Origin: Candidatus Didemnitutus sp.
GTDB taxonomy: Bacteria; Verrucomicrobiota; Verrucomicrobiia; Opitutales; Opitutaceae
Assembly: GCA_019634575.1 (NCBI GenBank)
Contig: JAHCAY010000001.1
Location: forward strand, 1,364,001 to 1,428,000
DNA length: 64,000 nt
Direction of reading: 5' to 3'
Translations under genes and position numbers: made by a program
Notes under the pieces: model-generated
What the model saw: the letters and a program-made list of their open reading frames with translations, nothing else
Database searches by the model: none
What the model was told of the DNA's origin: nothing
Shown: positions 17,997-26,794 of the stretch, one piece after another
Layout of the letters: every line of letters starts with the position of its first letter
Position numbering within the stretch: the first letter of the stretch is position 1

Positions 17997-19430
17997 ATGA
18001 CCCGTCGCATTCTCATCGACCCCGTCACCCGCATCGAAGGCCACGCCAAGATCAGCCTGCGCCTCGACGAGGACGGCCACGTCGCCGACGCCGAGTTCCA
18101 CGTCACGGAATTCCGCGGCTTCGAAAAATTCTGCGAAGGCCGCACGCTCGCCGAGATGCCCGGCATCACCGCGCGCATCTGCGGCATCTGCCCGGTCTCG
18201 CACCTCCTCGCCTCCGCGAAGGCCGGCGACGCCATCCTCGCCGTCCGCGTCCCCACCGCGGCCGACAAGCTGCGCCGCCTGATGAACCTCGGCCAGATCG
18301 TGCAAAGCCACGCGCTGAGTTTCTTCCACCTCAGCTCGCCGGACTTCCTGCTCGGCTGGGACACACCGCCCGCGCAGCGCAACGTCTTCGGCCTCGCCGC
18401 GCAAAAACCCGAGCTCGCGCGCGCCGGCATCCGCCTGCGCCAGTTCGGTCAGGAGATCATCGAGCTGCTCGGCGGAAAAAAGATTCACCCCGGCTGGGCC
18501 GTGCCCGGCGGCGTGCGCAGCGGCGTCGACCGCGCCACGCTCGACAAGATCAAGGCGTGGCTGCCCGAGGCGTTCGCCACGACCAATCTCGGGATCGGAC
18601 TTTTCAAGCACGTGCTCGAAACGCACGGCCGCGAGATCGAGACCTACGGCGATTTTCCCTCGATGTTCATGGGCCTCGTCGGTCCGCGCGGCGAATGGGA
18701 ACACCACGGCGGCAAACTGCGTTTCACCGACAGCGCCGGCCAGATCGTGCAGGACCAGGTCGACCCGAAGGAATACGCCTCGCTCATCGCCGAGCAGGTG
18801 CAGACGTCGTCCTACCTCAAGTCGCCTTACTACCGCGCGCTCGGTCCGCAGGCCGGCCTGTATCGCGTCGGTCCGCTCGCGCGCCTCAACGTCTGCACGA
18901 CGATCGGCACACCGAAGGCCGACGCCGAACTCGCGAACTTCCGCAGCTTCGGCCGCGGCGGTGCGGTCACGTCATCGTTCCTCTACCACTACGCGCGCCT
19001 GATCGAGATCCTCGCCGCACTCGAGCGCATCGCGCTCTATTGCGACGATGAGGACCTGTTGCGCGATCACATCCGCTCCGACGCGGGCATCAACCACCTG
19101 CACGGCGTCGGCGTGAGCGAGGCGCCGCGCGGCACACTCATCCACGACTACACCGTCGACGAGAACGGCCTGCTCACGAAGGTGAATCTCATCATCGCCA
19201 CCGGCCACAACAACCTCGCGATGAACCGCACCGTCGCGCAAATCGCGCGCGCGTGGATCAAGCCAGGCTCGACCGAGATTCCCGAGCCGCTGCTCAACCG
19301 CGTCGAACACGGCATCCGCTGCTACGATCCGTGCCTGAGCTGCTCGACGCACGCCGTCGGCAAGATGCCGCTCCTCGTCCAACTCGTCTCGCCCACCGGC
19401 GCGATCCTCAACACCGTCGCCCGCGACTAG
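17997..19430 (+). CDS. hoxH: [NiFe] hydrogenase large subunit HoxH
   Basis: Catalyses reversible H2 oxidation. The 477-residue protein has both metal-binding motifs: RICGICP (C62, C65) and DPCLSCSTH (C446, C449, H452). A 25-residue tail follows H452 and should be removed by HoxW after nickel insertion. The ATG at 17997 gives [16 protein letters not shown], the standard N-terminus; the frame is open upstream into the intergenic region. A 114-bp gap separates it from hoxY, longer than other gaps in the operon, with a small CCCGCG/CGCGGG hairpin. Confidence 0.96.
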   Translation: MTRRILIDPVTRIEGHAKISLRLDEDGHVADAEFHVTEFRGFEKFCEGRTLAEMPGITARICGICPVSHLLASAKAGDAILAVRVPTAADKLRRLMNLGQIVQSHALSFFHLSSPDFLLGWDTPPAQRNVFGLAAQKPELARAGIRLRQFGQEIIELLGGKKIHPGWAVPGGVRSGVDRATLDKIKAWLPEAFATTNLGIGLFKHVLETHGREIETYGDFPSMFMGLVGPRGEWEHHGGKLRFTDSAGQIVQDQVDPKEYASLIAEQVQTSSYLKSPYYRALGPQAGLYRVGPLARLNVCTTIGTPKADAELANFRSFGRGGAVTSSFLYHYARLIEILAALERIALYCDDEDLLRDHIRSDAGINHLHGVGVSEAPRGTLIHDYTVDENGLLTKVNLIIATGHNNLAMNRTVAQIARAWIKPGSTEIPEPLLNRVEHGIRCYDPCLSCSTHAVGKMPLLVQLVSPTGAILNTVARD

Positions 19431-19436
19431 CGCGCG

Positions 19437-19907
19437 ATGATTTCTCCCGATTATCCGCACCCACCCAGCCCCGTGCGCACGCGCCTGCTCGTGCTCGGCT
19501 ACGGCAACACGCTTTTCGGCGACGACGGCCTCGGCCAACTCATCGCGCAGCATGTCGCCGACTGGGCCGTGCCGGGCGTGCTCGCGCTCGCGCGCCACGA
19601 GCTCACGCCCGAACTCGCCGCCGACGTCGCCGCCGCCGACGAAGTGATCTTCGTCGACGCCGCGCTGCACACCGATGGCGTCGTGTTCGTGCCCGTGAAC
19701 TCGACCACGCCCGAGCGTGAAGGTTTGGACCACGCGCTCACTCCCGCCGCGTTGCTCTCGCTCGCCCGCGCGGCCTTCGGTTCAGCGCCGAAACACGCGT
19801 GGCAGCTGCTCGTGCCGGCCCGGGATTTCACCCTAGGAAACTCGCTCTCCTCCGTCGCGCGCCACGGTCTCACGCTCGCCTTGCAGGGAATCGCCCGGCG
19901 GATGTAG
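19437..19907 (+). CDS. hoxW: Hydrogenase maturation protease HoxW
   Basis: Cleaves the C-terminal extension of HoxH once nickel is in place. The 156-residue protein is a member of the HybD/HycI family with GYGNTLFGDDG (residues 21-31) at the N-terminus and a metal-binding aspartate in IFVDAA (D76). It starts six bases after hoxH, which fixes the substrate. No hyp maturation genes (hypABCDEF) are in the window, so these must be elsewhere. Confidence 0.92.
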   Translation: MISPDYPHPPSPVRTRLLVLGYGNTLFGDDGLGQLIAQHVADWAVPGVLALARHELTPELAADVAAADEVIFVDAALHTDGVVFVPVNSTTPEREGLDHALTPAALLSLARAAFGSAPKHAWQLLVPARDFTLGNSLSSVARHGLTLALQGIARRM

Positions 19908-19961
19908 GCGGGGCTTGCGTCGTTACGCGGCGCGCGCTTCCTTGGGATACTCGCTCCGTCC

Positions 19962-21077
19962 ATGCCTTCCAAGATTCTCGTCGTCGACGATCAGCCGATC
20001 AACGTTCAGCTCCTGAAGCGCAAACTCGAGCGCGAAGGCATGCAAGTCGCCACAGCGTTCTCCGGGCGCGAAGCGCTCGACCTTGTCGCGGCCGACAAAC
20101 CGGACCTGATTCTCCTCGACGTCATGATGCCCGACATGGACGGCATCGAAGTCTGCCAGCGCCTCCAGGCCAGCGAGGACACGAAGATCATCCCGGTCAT
20201 CTTCATCACCGCACGCACCTCGAAAGAGGGAAAAATCGAGGGCCTCGGCGTCGGTGCCGTCGACTACATCACCAAGCCCATCGATCTCGACGAGACGCTC
20301 GCGCGCGTGCAGACGCAGCTGCGCTTCGTGACGATGAACCGCGAGCTGGTCGAGTTGCAGCGCCGCCTCGGCGACTCCCGCCGCGCCGCGACCCTCGGCG
20401 CCGTCACGCAGGGCATCGCGCACAATCTGAACAATCTTCTCGGCGTCGTCATCGGTTACGTCGATCTCATCAAGGCCTATCACGAGAAACCCGAACTCGT
20501 GAAAAAGAACGCCCAGAGCCTCGAGGACGCCGTCAACCGCATCGTCGCGATCATCAAGCAGCTCACGAACCTCGTGGTGAAGAACAAGCCGCACGTCGGC
20601 ACCGCACACTTGAACGCGCTGCTCGCCAGCAGCGTCGCGCGCTACCAAGCCGAGTTCCGCATCGAGCAGCCGGTCACGATCGAAAACCCCGTCGGCGACG
20701 TCGCCCTCGAAACGAACGTCGAAGTTTTCGAAGACTCCGTCGCCAAGCTGCTCATCAATGCCTGGGAAGCCTACGGCGACGCGCCCGACGATCAGCGCCC
20801 CATCACGATCCGCACCGAAACTCTCGACAAGGGTGACGAAGGCCGGCACCTGCTCGTGCACGTCGAGGACAACGGTCGCGGCATCGAGGCCGAAATCAAG
20901 GACCACGCGTTCGAACCGTTCATCAGCTCGAAACACACGGTCGGCGTCGGCATGGGCCTCACCGTCGCCCGTCACGCCATGCGCAACCTCGGCGGCGAAG
21001 TGAATCTCCACGAGAACCCGAAAGGCGGCGCCATCGCGACGCTGCGCCACCCGCTGGAGCGGAAGGCGAAGGGCTGA
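19962..21077 (+). CDS. Receiver-histidine kinase, cytosolic hybrid
   Basis: A signalling protein of 371 residues with the order receiver then kinase. The receiver domain has D53 (LLLDVMMPDMDG) as phosphoacceptor and K105 (ITKP). The kinase has H154 in GIAHNLNN and an ATP-binding domain with DNGRGIEAE and GVGMGLTVA. There is no transmembrane segment, PAS or GAF domain, so the input is likely the phosphorylated receiver itself. It starts 55 bases after hoxW on the same strand and has no DNA-binding partner nearby. A link to hydrogenase control is only suggested by position. Confidence 0.88.
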   Translation: MPSKILVVDDQPINVQLLKRKLEREGMQVATAFSGREALDLVAADKPDLILLDVMMPDMDGIEVCQRLQASEDTKIIPVIFITARTSKEGKIEGLGVGAVDYITKPIDLDETLARVQTQLRFVTMNRELVELQRRLGDSRRAATLGAVTQGIAHNLNNLLGVVIGYVDLIKAYHEKPELVKKNAQSLEDAVNRIVAIIKQLTNLVVKNKPHVGTAHLNALLASSVARYQAEFRIEQPVTIENPVGDVALETNVEVFEDSVAKLLINAWEAYGDAPDDQRPITIRTETLDKGDEGRHLLVHVEDNGRGIEAEIKDHAFEPFISSKHTVGVGMGLTVARHAMRNLGGEVNLHENPKGGAIATLRHPLERKAKG

Positions 21078-21086
21078 CGGTCGATA

Positions 21087-21608
21087 GTGAAACTCTTCGT
21101 CGCAGCCGTATTTGCGCTTTCGGCCTCAGTGCTCATTGCCGCTGAGCCCGCAACTCGGATCCTAACAATCGAATACTGGCACGGCCGCAGTGCCACCGTA
21201 TGGAGCTGTGAAAGTCACGTCGTTCGCCGCTTCGAGCGCGACGACAATGGGACAATCGACCGTAACGCGACTAGTTTTGCCATTAACAATGCCTGCGTAG
21301 AGGCATTGAAGCAGGCGATCGTAGATATCCCCCGCCAGTCTCGCGGCCGCGTTTACTACACGCACGTGCAGGACGGCATCATGCTGCGAATTTCATTCTC
21401 CTCCGACGGGAGTCTTCGCGACGATCGCGTTGAGGTTCAGAATTCTTGGCTACCGGAGCTAAGCACCCTGATTGAAACTCTAGATCGAATGCTGCCGCCG
21501 GACGCACGCGTGACGTTCCGCGCCGACGTCGAGGCCAGAGTTCGCACCTCTCCCGGATACCGAGGCGATCAGAAATCCAAAACCGTTCGGGAGTATTACG
21601 GCTCCTGA
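21087..21608 (+). CDS. Small exported protein of unknown function
   Basis: A 173-residue protein with a GTG start at 21087, nine bases after the kinase gene. A signal peptide is visible (KLFVAAVFALSASVLIAAEPA). The mature part has no motif I recognise; it contains RVYYTHVQDGIMLRISFSSDG and a conserved-looking amphipathic stretch near ELSTLIETLDRMLPP. Its base composition is less GC-rich than the neighbours, which hints at a later gain. It is convergent with the YtkA-like gene, ending four bases before that gene's stop. Confidence 0.55.
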   Translation: MKLFVAAVFALSASVLIAAEPATRILTIEYWHGRSATVWSCESHVVRRFERDDNGTIDRNATSFAINNACVEALKQAIVDIPRQSRGRVYYTHVQDGIMLRISFSSDGSLRDDRVEVQNSWLPELSTLIETLDRMLPPDARVTFRADVEARVRTSPGYRGDQKSKTVREYYGS

Positions 21609-21611
21609 GTT

Positions 21612-22529
21612 CTACGGCAGCACCTCGACCCAGAACGGCACGAAGGCTTCGTCGCCGCCGAGGTTCACCTGGGCCCAGATCACGTAGCGGCCCGGTTGCG
21701 GAATCGTAACCTTGAAATGCAGCTCGGGCTTCAGCGCCGCGGGCGGTTTCGTGAGGTCCGTCTCCGTCGGATGCAGGTGCGCGAAGCCGCTGCGCTCCTC
21801 GTCGAACGCCACCAAATGCGCAAATGCGCCCATCACGGGCTGCAACGGCACCGGCCGTTTCTCCGCGCCGGGACTCTCCACGCGGAAGGTGAGATCCGCC
21901 GGAGTCTTCGCGCGGAAATACGAGGGGACATCGAGCGTGAAGTTGAACCCGTTAGTCTGCCACTGGGTGTTCGCCGTTCGCGAGACGCGCGCGACGTCGC
22001 CGGGCACCGCAAAGTCCACCGAGGCGTAGAGCCCGCGCTGCGTCGCCGCGGGCGTGAAATCGGCGAACACGCGATACGTGCCGGCCCGGTTCGGCGCCAT
22101 CTCGAAGTGCCACTCTCCGTCCCGGCGACCGGGCTCGGGATGGATGTGCTGGTAATCGTTCAGCGTCGGATCGACCACGAGCAGGTGGAGCTTGCGCGTG
22201 TGCGCGACGAGCAGGTCGGCCGGGCCGATCGGCTTGCCGTTGGCCGTGCGCATCGTGAGCGTGAACTTCGTCGCCTTGTCACGTTGCGGCGGCGTTTCGC
22301 TGACGAGCGAGAGTTGCACGGGAGACTTCGCCGCGATGACGGGAATGAATTGCGGACTCGCCGGATCGCAGAACTCGATCGCGTCCTTCCCGGTCACGCG
22401 AAAGTCCATGTGATTCAGGTTCGAGCCGGTCGGCAGCAGCCGCACCGTGACGTAGAGCGCGAGCGCCGCGGCCGTGATGAGGCCGATGGAGCGGAGCTGC
22501 GGGCGGGAAAGCGGCGGAGAGGAATTCAT
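21612..22529 (-). CDS. Exported YtkA-like protein
   Basis: A 305-residue protein with an N-terminal membrane anchor (SIGLITAAALALYVTVRLLP, about 17-36) and a beta-rich exported part. Two immunoglobulin-like stretches, each with KLHLLVVDPTLNDYQHIHPE or AHLVAFDEERSGFAHLHPTE, resemble YtkA-type domains, with a histidine-containing motif that could bind metal. It starts 62 bases after the stop of the SCO1 gene on the same strand. Proteins of this kind often sit beside copper-delivery genes, which matches the context here. Metal binding is inferred, not shown. The ATG at 22529 is preferred to a start 18 codons upstream. Confidence 0.65.
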   Translation of the reverse strand: MNSSPPLSRPQLRSIGLITAAALALYVTVRLLPTGSNLNHMDFRVTGKDAIEFCDPASPQFIPVIAAKSPVQLSLVSETPPQRDKATKFTLTMRTANGKPIGPADLLVAHTRKLHLLVVDPTLNDYQHIHPEPGRRDGEWHFEMAPNRAGTYRVFADFTPAATQRGLYASVDFAVPGDVARVSRTANTQWQTNGFNFTLDVPSYFRAKTPADLTFRVESPGAEKRPVPLQPVMGAFAHLVAFDEERSGFAHLHPTETDLTKPPAALKPELHFKVTIPQPGRYVIWAQVNLGGDEAFVPFWVEVLP

Positions 22530-22590
22530 GCGCTGTCGTGGTTCAGAAGTGGCGCGGACTGGTCCGACCGAGCGGTCGGCCACGCCGACT

Positions 22591-23562
22591 TCATTTCATC
22601 TTCGGCAGGAATTCCTGCGTGTCCCACTGCGAGCCGTCGACGCGATGGATGATGCGCCCGTTCGCGTCGATGAGCAGCGTGGCGAGGTTGTGCTTGATCG
22701 TGCCGCCCTCGAATTCGCGGATGATGCCCATCTGCGCGAAGAGCTGGCGCATCGCCGTGTCCGGCCCGGTGAGGAACGACCAGTTGCTCAGATCGAGGCC
22801 GCGCGCATCGGCGTAATCCTTCAACACTCCCGGCGTGTCGTATTCGGGATCGAGCGAGACGGAGACGAACTCCACGTCCTTCACGCCGGCCTTCTTCGCG
22901 GCTTGTTGCAGCGCCGACATTTTCGCCGTCGAGGCCGGGCACATGGTCGCGACCGGGCAGCGCGTGAAGATGAAATTCATCATGACCTTCTTCCCGCGGA
23001 AACGATTCGCGGAAACGGTGCGACCTTCCTGATCGAGCAGCGTGAAATCCGGCGCCGCCTCGCCGACCTCGCGATAGACGCCCTTGCCGCGCGTCGCGGT
23101 GTCCTGCGCGAGCGCCTTCGCGGCGGCGTCGAGGGCGCGCACCGTCACGGCGTCGTCCGGCCAGATTTTCTCGAGCGAATACTCGCCCTTGTATTCCACC
23201 ATCACCGCGCGGATGCGTTGCCCTGCCTTCGCGTTCATCAGGTCGCCGGCGGAGGCTTTGAACTCCATCGTCATCGACGGCATGTAGCCGGGAATTTCCT
23301 CGTGCGTGACGAGCAGCGTCTTCCGCGCGGCGTCAGCGCTCACGATTTCGCCGACCATCGGAAAACGCCTCGGCTGATCGCGCGACTCCTGGCGCTTGAC
23401 GTAGTCGGCCGCGCTCATCGCGTCCTTGTCCCAAACGGCGGTGACCTCCTCAGTCGGTGCGGCCGTCTTGCCGGCCTCGCGGTTGCAGCCGCCGGCGAGC
23501 AATGCGGCGGTCATTAGCACACCGAGCGCGCAGCGCGCACCCAACGAATAACGCGGAGTCAT
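22591..23562 (-). CDS. SCO1/SenC copper chaperone with a CusF-like domain
   Basis: A lipoprotein of 323 residues that delivers copper to the CuA site of cytochrome oxidase. The lipobox LLAGGC places the lipidated cysteine at C26. Residues about 67-125 resemble CusF, a periplasmic Cu/Ag-binding fold (VTHEEIPGYMPSMTMEF with its methionine pair), and the SCO thioredoxin domain follows, with CPVATMCP carrying the copper cysteines in the CxxxC spacing and a distal histidine in TIKHNLATLLID. It is divergent from ctaA with a 98-bp shared region, so both face the oxidase assembly genes. Confidence 0.9.
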   Translation of the reverse strand: MTPRYSLGARCALGVLMTAALLAGGCNREAGKTAAPTEEVTAVWDKDAMSAADYVKRQESRDQPRRFPMVGEIVSADAARKTLLVTHEEIPGYMPSMTMEFKASAGDLMNAKAGQRIRAVMVEYKGEYSLEKIWPDDAVTVRALDAAAKALAQDTATRGKGVYREVGEAAPDFTLLDQEGRTVSANRFRGKKVMMNFIFTRCPVATMCPASTAKMSALQQAAKKAGVKDVEFVSVSLDPEYDTPGVLKDYADARGLDLSNWSFLTGPDTAMRQLFAQMGIIREFEGGTIKHNLATLLIDANGRIIHRVDGSQWDTQEFLPKMK

Positions 23563-23660
23563 GCCCGTGACCCATTTGCCAAAGCCGGAAATTGTCAAAA
23601 AGTTTGCGCCCCGTTCCGGCGAAGTATGACTTCGCGTTTCCTTCCGTCCGCCCACGCCTG

Positions 23661-24620
23661 ATGCAACGCACCTCCGACTACAAACCCGCCCTCGCCTGGT
23701 TCGCCGCGCTCGGCAGCGCCTGGGTCTTCGTGCTCGTGGCTCTCGGCGCGCTCACCACCACGATCGGCGCCGGCATGGCGTTCCCCGACTGGCCGTTGTC
23801 CAACGGCTCGGTCAACCCGCACGGCTGGCTGACCGAGATCGACAAATTCGCCGAGCACTCCCACCGCCTCTCCGGCGCGGTCATGGGCCTCGTGACCATC
23901 GGCCTGGCGCTCTGGCTGCATCTGCGCGAGTCGCGCGCGTGGCTGCGCAAGCTCGGCTGGTGGGCGCTGACCATCGTGATCGTGCAGGGCTTCATCGGCG
24001 GCAAACGCGTGCTGCTCGACTCGCTCGCCGTGCCGGGCTTCGAGATGACGTTCGGCCAGATGCTCCGCATCCCGCACGGCATGCTCGCGCAGATCTATGT
24101 CTGCCTGCTCTTCGCCATCGCCGCCGGGGTCTCCAAATTCTGGGTCGAGGGCTCGCTCGGCCACGCCGGCCCGCGCGTGAAGAAACTCGGCCTGCTCTGC
24201 GCCGCGCTGCTGCTGCTCCAACTCACCGTCGCGGTGACGATGCGCCACAATCATGCGCCGCCCTCCATCGGCGCCTTCCCGGAGCACGGCGCGCCGCTGT
24301 TGCCGGCCGCGTGGAATTATCTCATCGCGCTCCAATTCGTGCATCGCGTGATCGCCGCCGCGCTCGCGGTCGCGATCCTCGTCTACGGCCATTTTCTTTC
24401 GCGCGAGCGCTCGCTGGCCTACGGCGTCCGCGCGGGCAGCGTCGTGCTCGTCACGCTCGTCGCCACGCAGATCTATCTCGGCATCCAAACCGTCTGGACC
24501 GGTCGCAGCGTGGCCGTGACCGTCGGCCACGTCGTCATGGGGGCGCTGTTTCTCGCGACGACATTCCTCTTAGTTTTCCTGACCCACCGCCCGTCGTCCG
24601 ACGGCGCTGCGCGCGCATGA
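23661..24620 (+). CDS. ctaA: Heme A synthase
   Basis: Oxidises the methyl group of haem O to haem A for the a-type haems of cytochrome oxidase; inner membrane. The 319-residue protein shows about eight hydrophobic helices and four haem-binding histidines in HSHRLSG, RIPHGMLAQ, QFVHRVIAA and TVGHVVMG. The ATG at 23661 gives a short N-terminus before the first helix; the frame stays open to 23592. Its last bases ATGA overlap ctaB. Confidence 0.93.
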   Translation: MQRTSDYKPALAWFAALGSAWVFVLVALGALTTTIGAGMAFPDWPLSNGSVNPHGWLTEIDKFAEHSHRLSGAVMGLVTIGLALWLHLRESRAWLRKLGWWALTIVIVQGFIGGKRVLLDSLAVPGFEMTFGQMLRIPHGMLAQIYVCLLFAIAAGVSKFWVEGSLGHAGPRVKKLGLLCAALLLLQLTVAVTMRHNHAPPSIGAFPEHGAPLLPAAWNYLIALQFVHRVIAAALAVAILVYGHFLSRERSLAYGVRAGSVVLVTLVATQIYLGIQTVWTGRSVAVTVGHVVMGALFLATTFLLVFLTHRPSSDGAARA

Positions 24621-25522
24621 GCCACGCCGCGACAGCCGATGCCGCGCCGCGCCCGCTGTGGCGGCATTACCTCGAACTCACCAAGCCGCGGCTGAGCCTG
24701 ATGTCGGTCATCACGGCGATGCTCGGCTATCTCGCCGCCGTGCCCTACTCGTATGTCGATTGGGCGCGCACGGGATTAGTCGTGCTCGGCACCGCGTTGT
24801 GCGCCGGTGGCGCCGCTGCGCTCAACATGTGGATGGAAGGCGACACCGACGCCCTGATGGCGCGCACCGCGGACCGCCCGATCCCCTGCGGCGCCGTGCC
24901 GCCGGGTTCGGCCTTCGTGGTCGGCTGGCTGCTGTGCGTCGCGGGTCTCGCGACCCTGTTCAAATGGGTCAACGGCCTCTCCGCCTTCCTCGCGCTCGCC
25001 ACCATCGTCGCCTACATCTCGATCTACACGCCGGCCAAGCGTCGCTCGCGCTGGAACACCGAGATCGGCGCCATCAGCGGCGCGCTCCCGCCGATGATCG
25101 GCTGGGCCGCCGCCGGCCGCACCAATCCCGGCCTCGGTTGGGCCCTGTTCGCCATTCTCTACACCTGGCAGATGCCGCACTTCTTCTCGTTGGCGTGGAC
25201 CTACCGCAAGGACTACGCCGCGGCCGGCATGAAAATGATCTCGGTCCTCGATCCGAGCGGCCGGCGCGTCGCCGCGCAGACTTTCGTCTGGACGGTGCTG
25301 CTCGCGGTCGCCGGCGTGTCGCCGACGTTGCTCGGCTATTGCACGTGGTATTACTTCGCCTTCGCCGCCGCGCTCGGCCTGTGGATGCTGAAATCCGCCT
25401 TCGATTTCCTCAATCCCGCCAAGCGCGACAAGGAAGCGCGCCGGCTCTTCTACTACTCGCTCGCCTATCTGCCGCTGGTGCTCGGCCTGCTCGTGGTCGA
25501 CCGCTTCTTCTTCAAACTCTGA
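24617..25522 (+). CDS. ctaB: Protoheme IX farnesyltransferase (heme O synthase)
   Basis: Attaches a farnesyl group to haem B, the first step to haem A; inner membrane. The 301-residue UbiA-family protein has the two Asp-rich motifs: NMWMEGDTDALMARTADRP and YTPAKRRSRWNTEIG, and about nine membrane helices. The start lies in the overlap ATGA with ctaA. Together they supply the cofactor for the oxidase encoded downstream. Confidence 0.94.
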   Translation: MSHAATADAAPRPLWRHYLELTKPRLSLMSVITAMLGYLAAVPYSYVDWARTGLVVLGTALCAGGAAALNMWMEGDTDALMARTADRPIPCGAVPPGSAFVVGWLLCVAGLATLFKWVNGLSAFLALATIVAYISIYTPAKRRSRWNTEIGAISGALPPMIGWAAAGRTNPGLGWALFAILYTWQMPHFFSLAWTYRKDYAAAGMKMISVLDPSGRRVAAQTFVWTVLLAVAGVSPTLLGYCTWYYFAFAAALGLWMLKSAFDFLNPAKRDKEARRLFYYSLAYLPLVLGLLVVDRFFFKL

Positions 25523-25532
25523 CGCGCTCCAC

Positions 25533-25988
25533 ATGACGCTGAACGACATTCCTCCCCTCAACGCCGCGCTGAACGGCCTCGCCACCATCCTGATCACGAT
25601 CGGCTTCGTGCTGATCAAACAGGGCAAGGAGCGCCAGCACCGCTTCGTGATGCTCAGCGCGGGCGGCGTCTCGGCGATCTTCCTCGTCGGTTACCTGACG
25701 CACAAGGCGCTGAAAGGAGCCGCGATGGGCGCGGGCGGCGCGCTGCACACGCAATTCGGCGGCGAGGGCGCGATCCGCACGGTCTATTACGTGATGCTGA
25801 TTTCGCACATCCTGCTCGCGATCTCGATCGCCTACCTCGTGCCGCGCACCTTCCTGCTCGCGATGAAGGGCGACTACGCCGCGCACAAGCGCTGGGCGAA
25901 GTTCACCTACCCGATCTGGTATTACGTCAGCGTCACCGGCGTGCTGGTGTATTTTTTCCTCTACGTGTGGTGGCCGAAGGCGGCGTGA
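25533..25988 (+). CDS. DUF420 membrane protein, probable oxidase assembly factor
   Basis: A 151-residue protein with four hydrophobic helices (LNGLATILITIGFVLI, FVMLSAGGVSAIFLVGYL, VYYVMLISHILLAISIAYL and PIWYYVSVTGVLVYFFLYVWW). This is the DUF420 family; a Staphylococcus member, CtaM, is needed for assembly of a haem-copper oxidase. It starts ten bases after ctaB and ends at a bidirectional terminator. The role in oxidase assembly is inferred from family and neighbours. Confidence 0.85.
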   Translation: MTLNDIPPLNAALNGLATILITIGFVLIKQGKERQHRFVMLSAGGVSAIFLVGYLTHKALKGAAMGAGGALHTQFGGEGAIRTVYYVMLISHILLAISIAYLVPRTFLLAMKGDYAAHKRWAKFTYPIWYYVSVTGVLVYFFLYVWWPKAA

Positions 25989-26012
25989 CGCGCGCGGATT
26001 TCGCAGCGGGAA

Positions 26013-26050
26013 AATAAAAAAGCCGGGCGCGCGCCCGGCTTTCGTTTTTC
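26013..26050. terminator. Bidirectional terminator
   Basis: A 10-bp palindromic stem (26021-26030 with 26031-26040) is flanked by AAAATAAAAA on one side and TTCGTTTTT on the other. It serves the DUF420 gene (plus) and the azurin-like gene (minus), which converge here. Confidence 0.85.
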
Positions 26051-26067
26051 GCGGCAGTCGCGGCGGG

Positions 26068-26559
26068 TTACTTCACCACGAGCACGCCCTTCATACCGGC
26101 CTGGAAGTGCGCCGGGAACGAGCAGATGAAGGTGTATTCGCCGGGCTCGGTCGGAGCCTTGAACGTGATCTCGTCCGTCTGTTTCGGCCCGAGCAGCTTC
26201 GTGTGGGCGATGATCTGATCCTGCATGCTCGCCGGAATGTGGTCGGTGGCGGCGGCGGCGATGGCGGCCTTGTCGAAGGCCTCGACGTCCGCGCCTTTCT
26301 TGAGGAGCACGAAGTTGTGACCCATGACCTGCTTCGGCATCGAGCCGATGTTCGTGAGGATCACCTTCATCTCCTGACCGGCCTTCACCTCGAAGCGGGT
26401 GGCGCTGAACTTCATCGAGTCATTGGCCGTGAGCTCGAAGGTGGCGACGGCGTTGGCATCGGCGGTGGTGGCCGAGCCGCCGGCGGATTCGTTCTTGCCG
26501 CAGCCCGCAAAAAAGAGGGCACCGGCACAAAGGGCGAGGGTGAGCGTGTGGTTTTTCAT
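26068..26559 (-). CDS. Azurin-like type 1 copper lipoprotein
   Basis: A 163-residue blue-copper electron carrier anchored to a membrane. The lipobox FFAGC puts the lipidated cysteine at C20. The copper ligands are H81 (MGHNFVLL), C146, H151 and M156 (CSFPAHFQAGM), and the spacing matches azurin. The ATG at 26559 gives the signal sequence MKNHTLTLALCAGALFF; the open frame continues upstream without similarity. Divergent from the coxB gene with a 235-bp gap, so it may donate electrons to the caa3 oxidase or be expressed with it. Confidence 0.92.
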   Translation of the reverse strand: MKNHTLTLALCAGALFFAGCGKNESAGGSATTADANAVATFELTANDSMKFSATRFEVKAGQEMKVILTNIGSMPKQVMGHNFVLLKKGADVEAFDKAAIAAAATDHIPASMQDQIIAHTKLLGPKQTDEITFKAPTEPGEYTFICSFPAHFQAGMKGVLVVK

Positions 26560-26794
26560 AAGAGGGCCGCACCCTCGCACACCCAAGCGCGTCGCGCAAT
26601 GGCGCAGAGCAAGGATTCCACCCGACTTATCGGTCCGGCGAAGTGCCTTAATACCCCGGCCCGGAACGATTTTTGCCAATCGCGCTACGCATAAATTGTC
26701 TTTCTTTTGCTGTTGAAATGCTCGGCAAGTTGGGAACGCTGGCGCGTCATTCTCCCGCGGCGGCGTCACGCAACGCCGTTGCCCCACTCGACAC

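Noticed and set aside
26560..26794. Promoter for the cytochrome oxidase operon (TTGCCA with TAAATT near 26676-26700)
   Set aside because: The two boxes are only 13 bases apart, too close for a usual sigma-70 promoter, so I did not call it.
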